64,000 nucleotides of DNA. Origin: Arenibacter latericius DSM 15913 (GTDB lineage Bacteria; Bacteroidota; Bacteroidia; Flavobacteriales; Flavobacteriaceae). Numbering within the stretch: position 1 is the first letter of the stretch; the number at the start of each line of letters is the position of its first letter. The stretch spans positions 17,473-81,472 of the forward strand of contig NZ_KE384286.1 of assembly GCF_000424985.1 (NCBI RefSeq), written 5' to 3'. Shown here in pieces: positions 63,757-64,000 of the stretch. The translations under genes were made by a program, and so were the position numbers. The notes beneath the pieces were generated by a model. It saw only the letters and a program-made list of their open reading frames with translations. It ran no database searches and had not been told where the DNA came from.

Positions 63757-64000
63757 GTAAATCTCGGTTTTAGTTGGTTAAAAGCGTTCATAACTATAAT
63801 GCGATAAAAAGGTGCGGATTAATTGAAGAAGCTTTATTTACAAATAAACCTGATTTTAGGATGAGATACCTCGTATATGTTAGATGTTTTACATTATATA
63901 TTGACCTAAATAATAGATAGGGGTATTTTTTGATAGATTGGATGTTAGGATAGTTGAGATTTGGAAATGAGCTAATGTTTTAATGTAACAATTGATTAAT

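Overview
The window is ordinary chromosome from a member of the Flavobacteriaceae (Bacteroidota), probably a marine relative of Arenibacter, Maribacter or Zobellia. The family call rests on AT-rich DNA, TAnnTTTG-type -7 promoter boxes, weak Shine-Dalgarno use, and lineage-typical genes: an SerB-SerA fusion, 2TM-domain proteins, DUF4252 pairs, a LETM1-related protein, LytTR response regulators, and a zinc-less sirtuin. The genus is a guess. I see no rRNA, tRNA, prophage, transposase or CRISPR array.

Layout: 0-7.4 kb holds a truncated PBP4-type peptidase, OxyR, a phosphoesterase lipoprotein next to a tandemly duplicated intergenic repeat, DoxX, a thioesterase-like protein and a minus-strand run of three small secreted proteins. 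7.5-10.2 kb is a TPR histidine kinase with its LytTR regulator. 10.2-13.9 kb has rpiA, a PaiB-like protein, an exo/endonuclease-phosphatase family protein and RhlE. A gene-poor 1.2 kb gap follows, then a 2TM-domain signalling operon (15.1-18.4 kb). From 18.5 to 24.2 kb come the LETM1-related gene, a nonsense-interrupted small membrane-protein gene and gnd, zwf and pgl of the oxidative pentose phosphate pathway. 24.2-26.6 kb has a thioesterase, a small membrane protein and rmuC.

26.8-32.2 kb is a cobalamin uptake locus: an ABC importer on the minus strand, divergent from a riboswitch-controlled TonB receptor. 32.4-37.8 kb has two tandem S41 peptidases divergent from an ECF sigma operon with an apparent self-recognised promoter. 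38-51 kb is housekeeping (purB, sirtuin, trmH, deaD, rdgB, serB-serA, rlmH) with a SatD/DUF3307 pair preceded by a repeated operator-like element. 51.5-56.3 kb is the nadC-yihY-DUF2147-priA operon. rpsF-rpsR-rplI, lrgAB and two minus-strand lipoproteins close the window.

The structure least explained by standard annotation is: a dispersed modular repeat at three or four intergenic sites with internal 23-bp units; the SatD upstream direct repeats; a broken small membrane-protein gene whose start lies in a long palindrome; a cobalamin ABC ATPase with no ATG/GTG/TTG at its expected start; and an orphan terminator downstream of a possibly structured RNA near 14.4-14.7 kb. No strikingly novel multi-gene system is evident.
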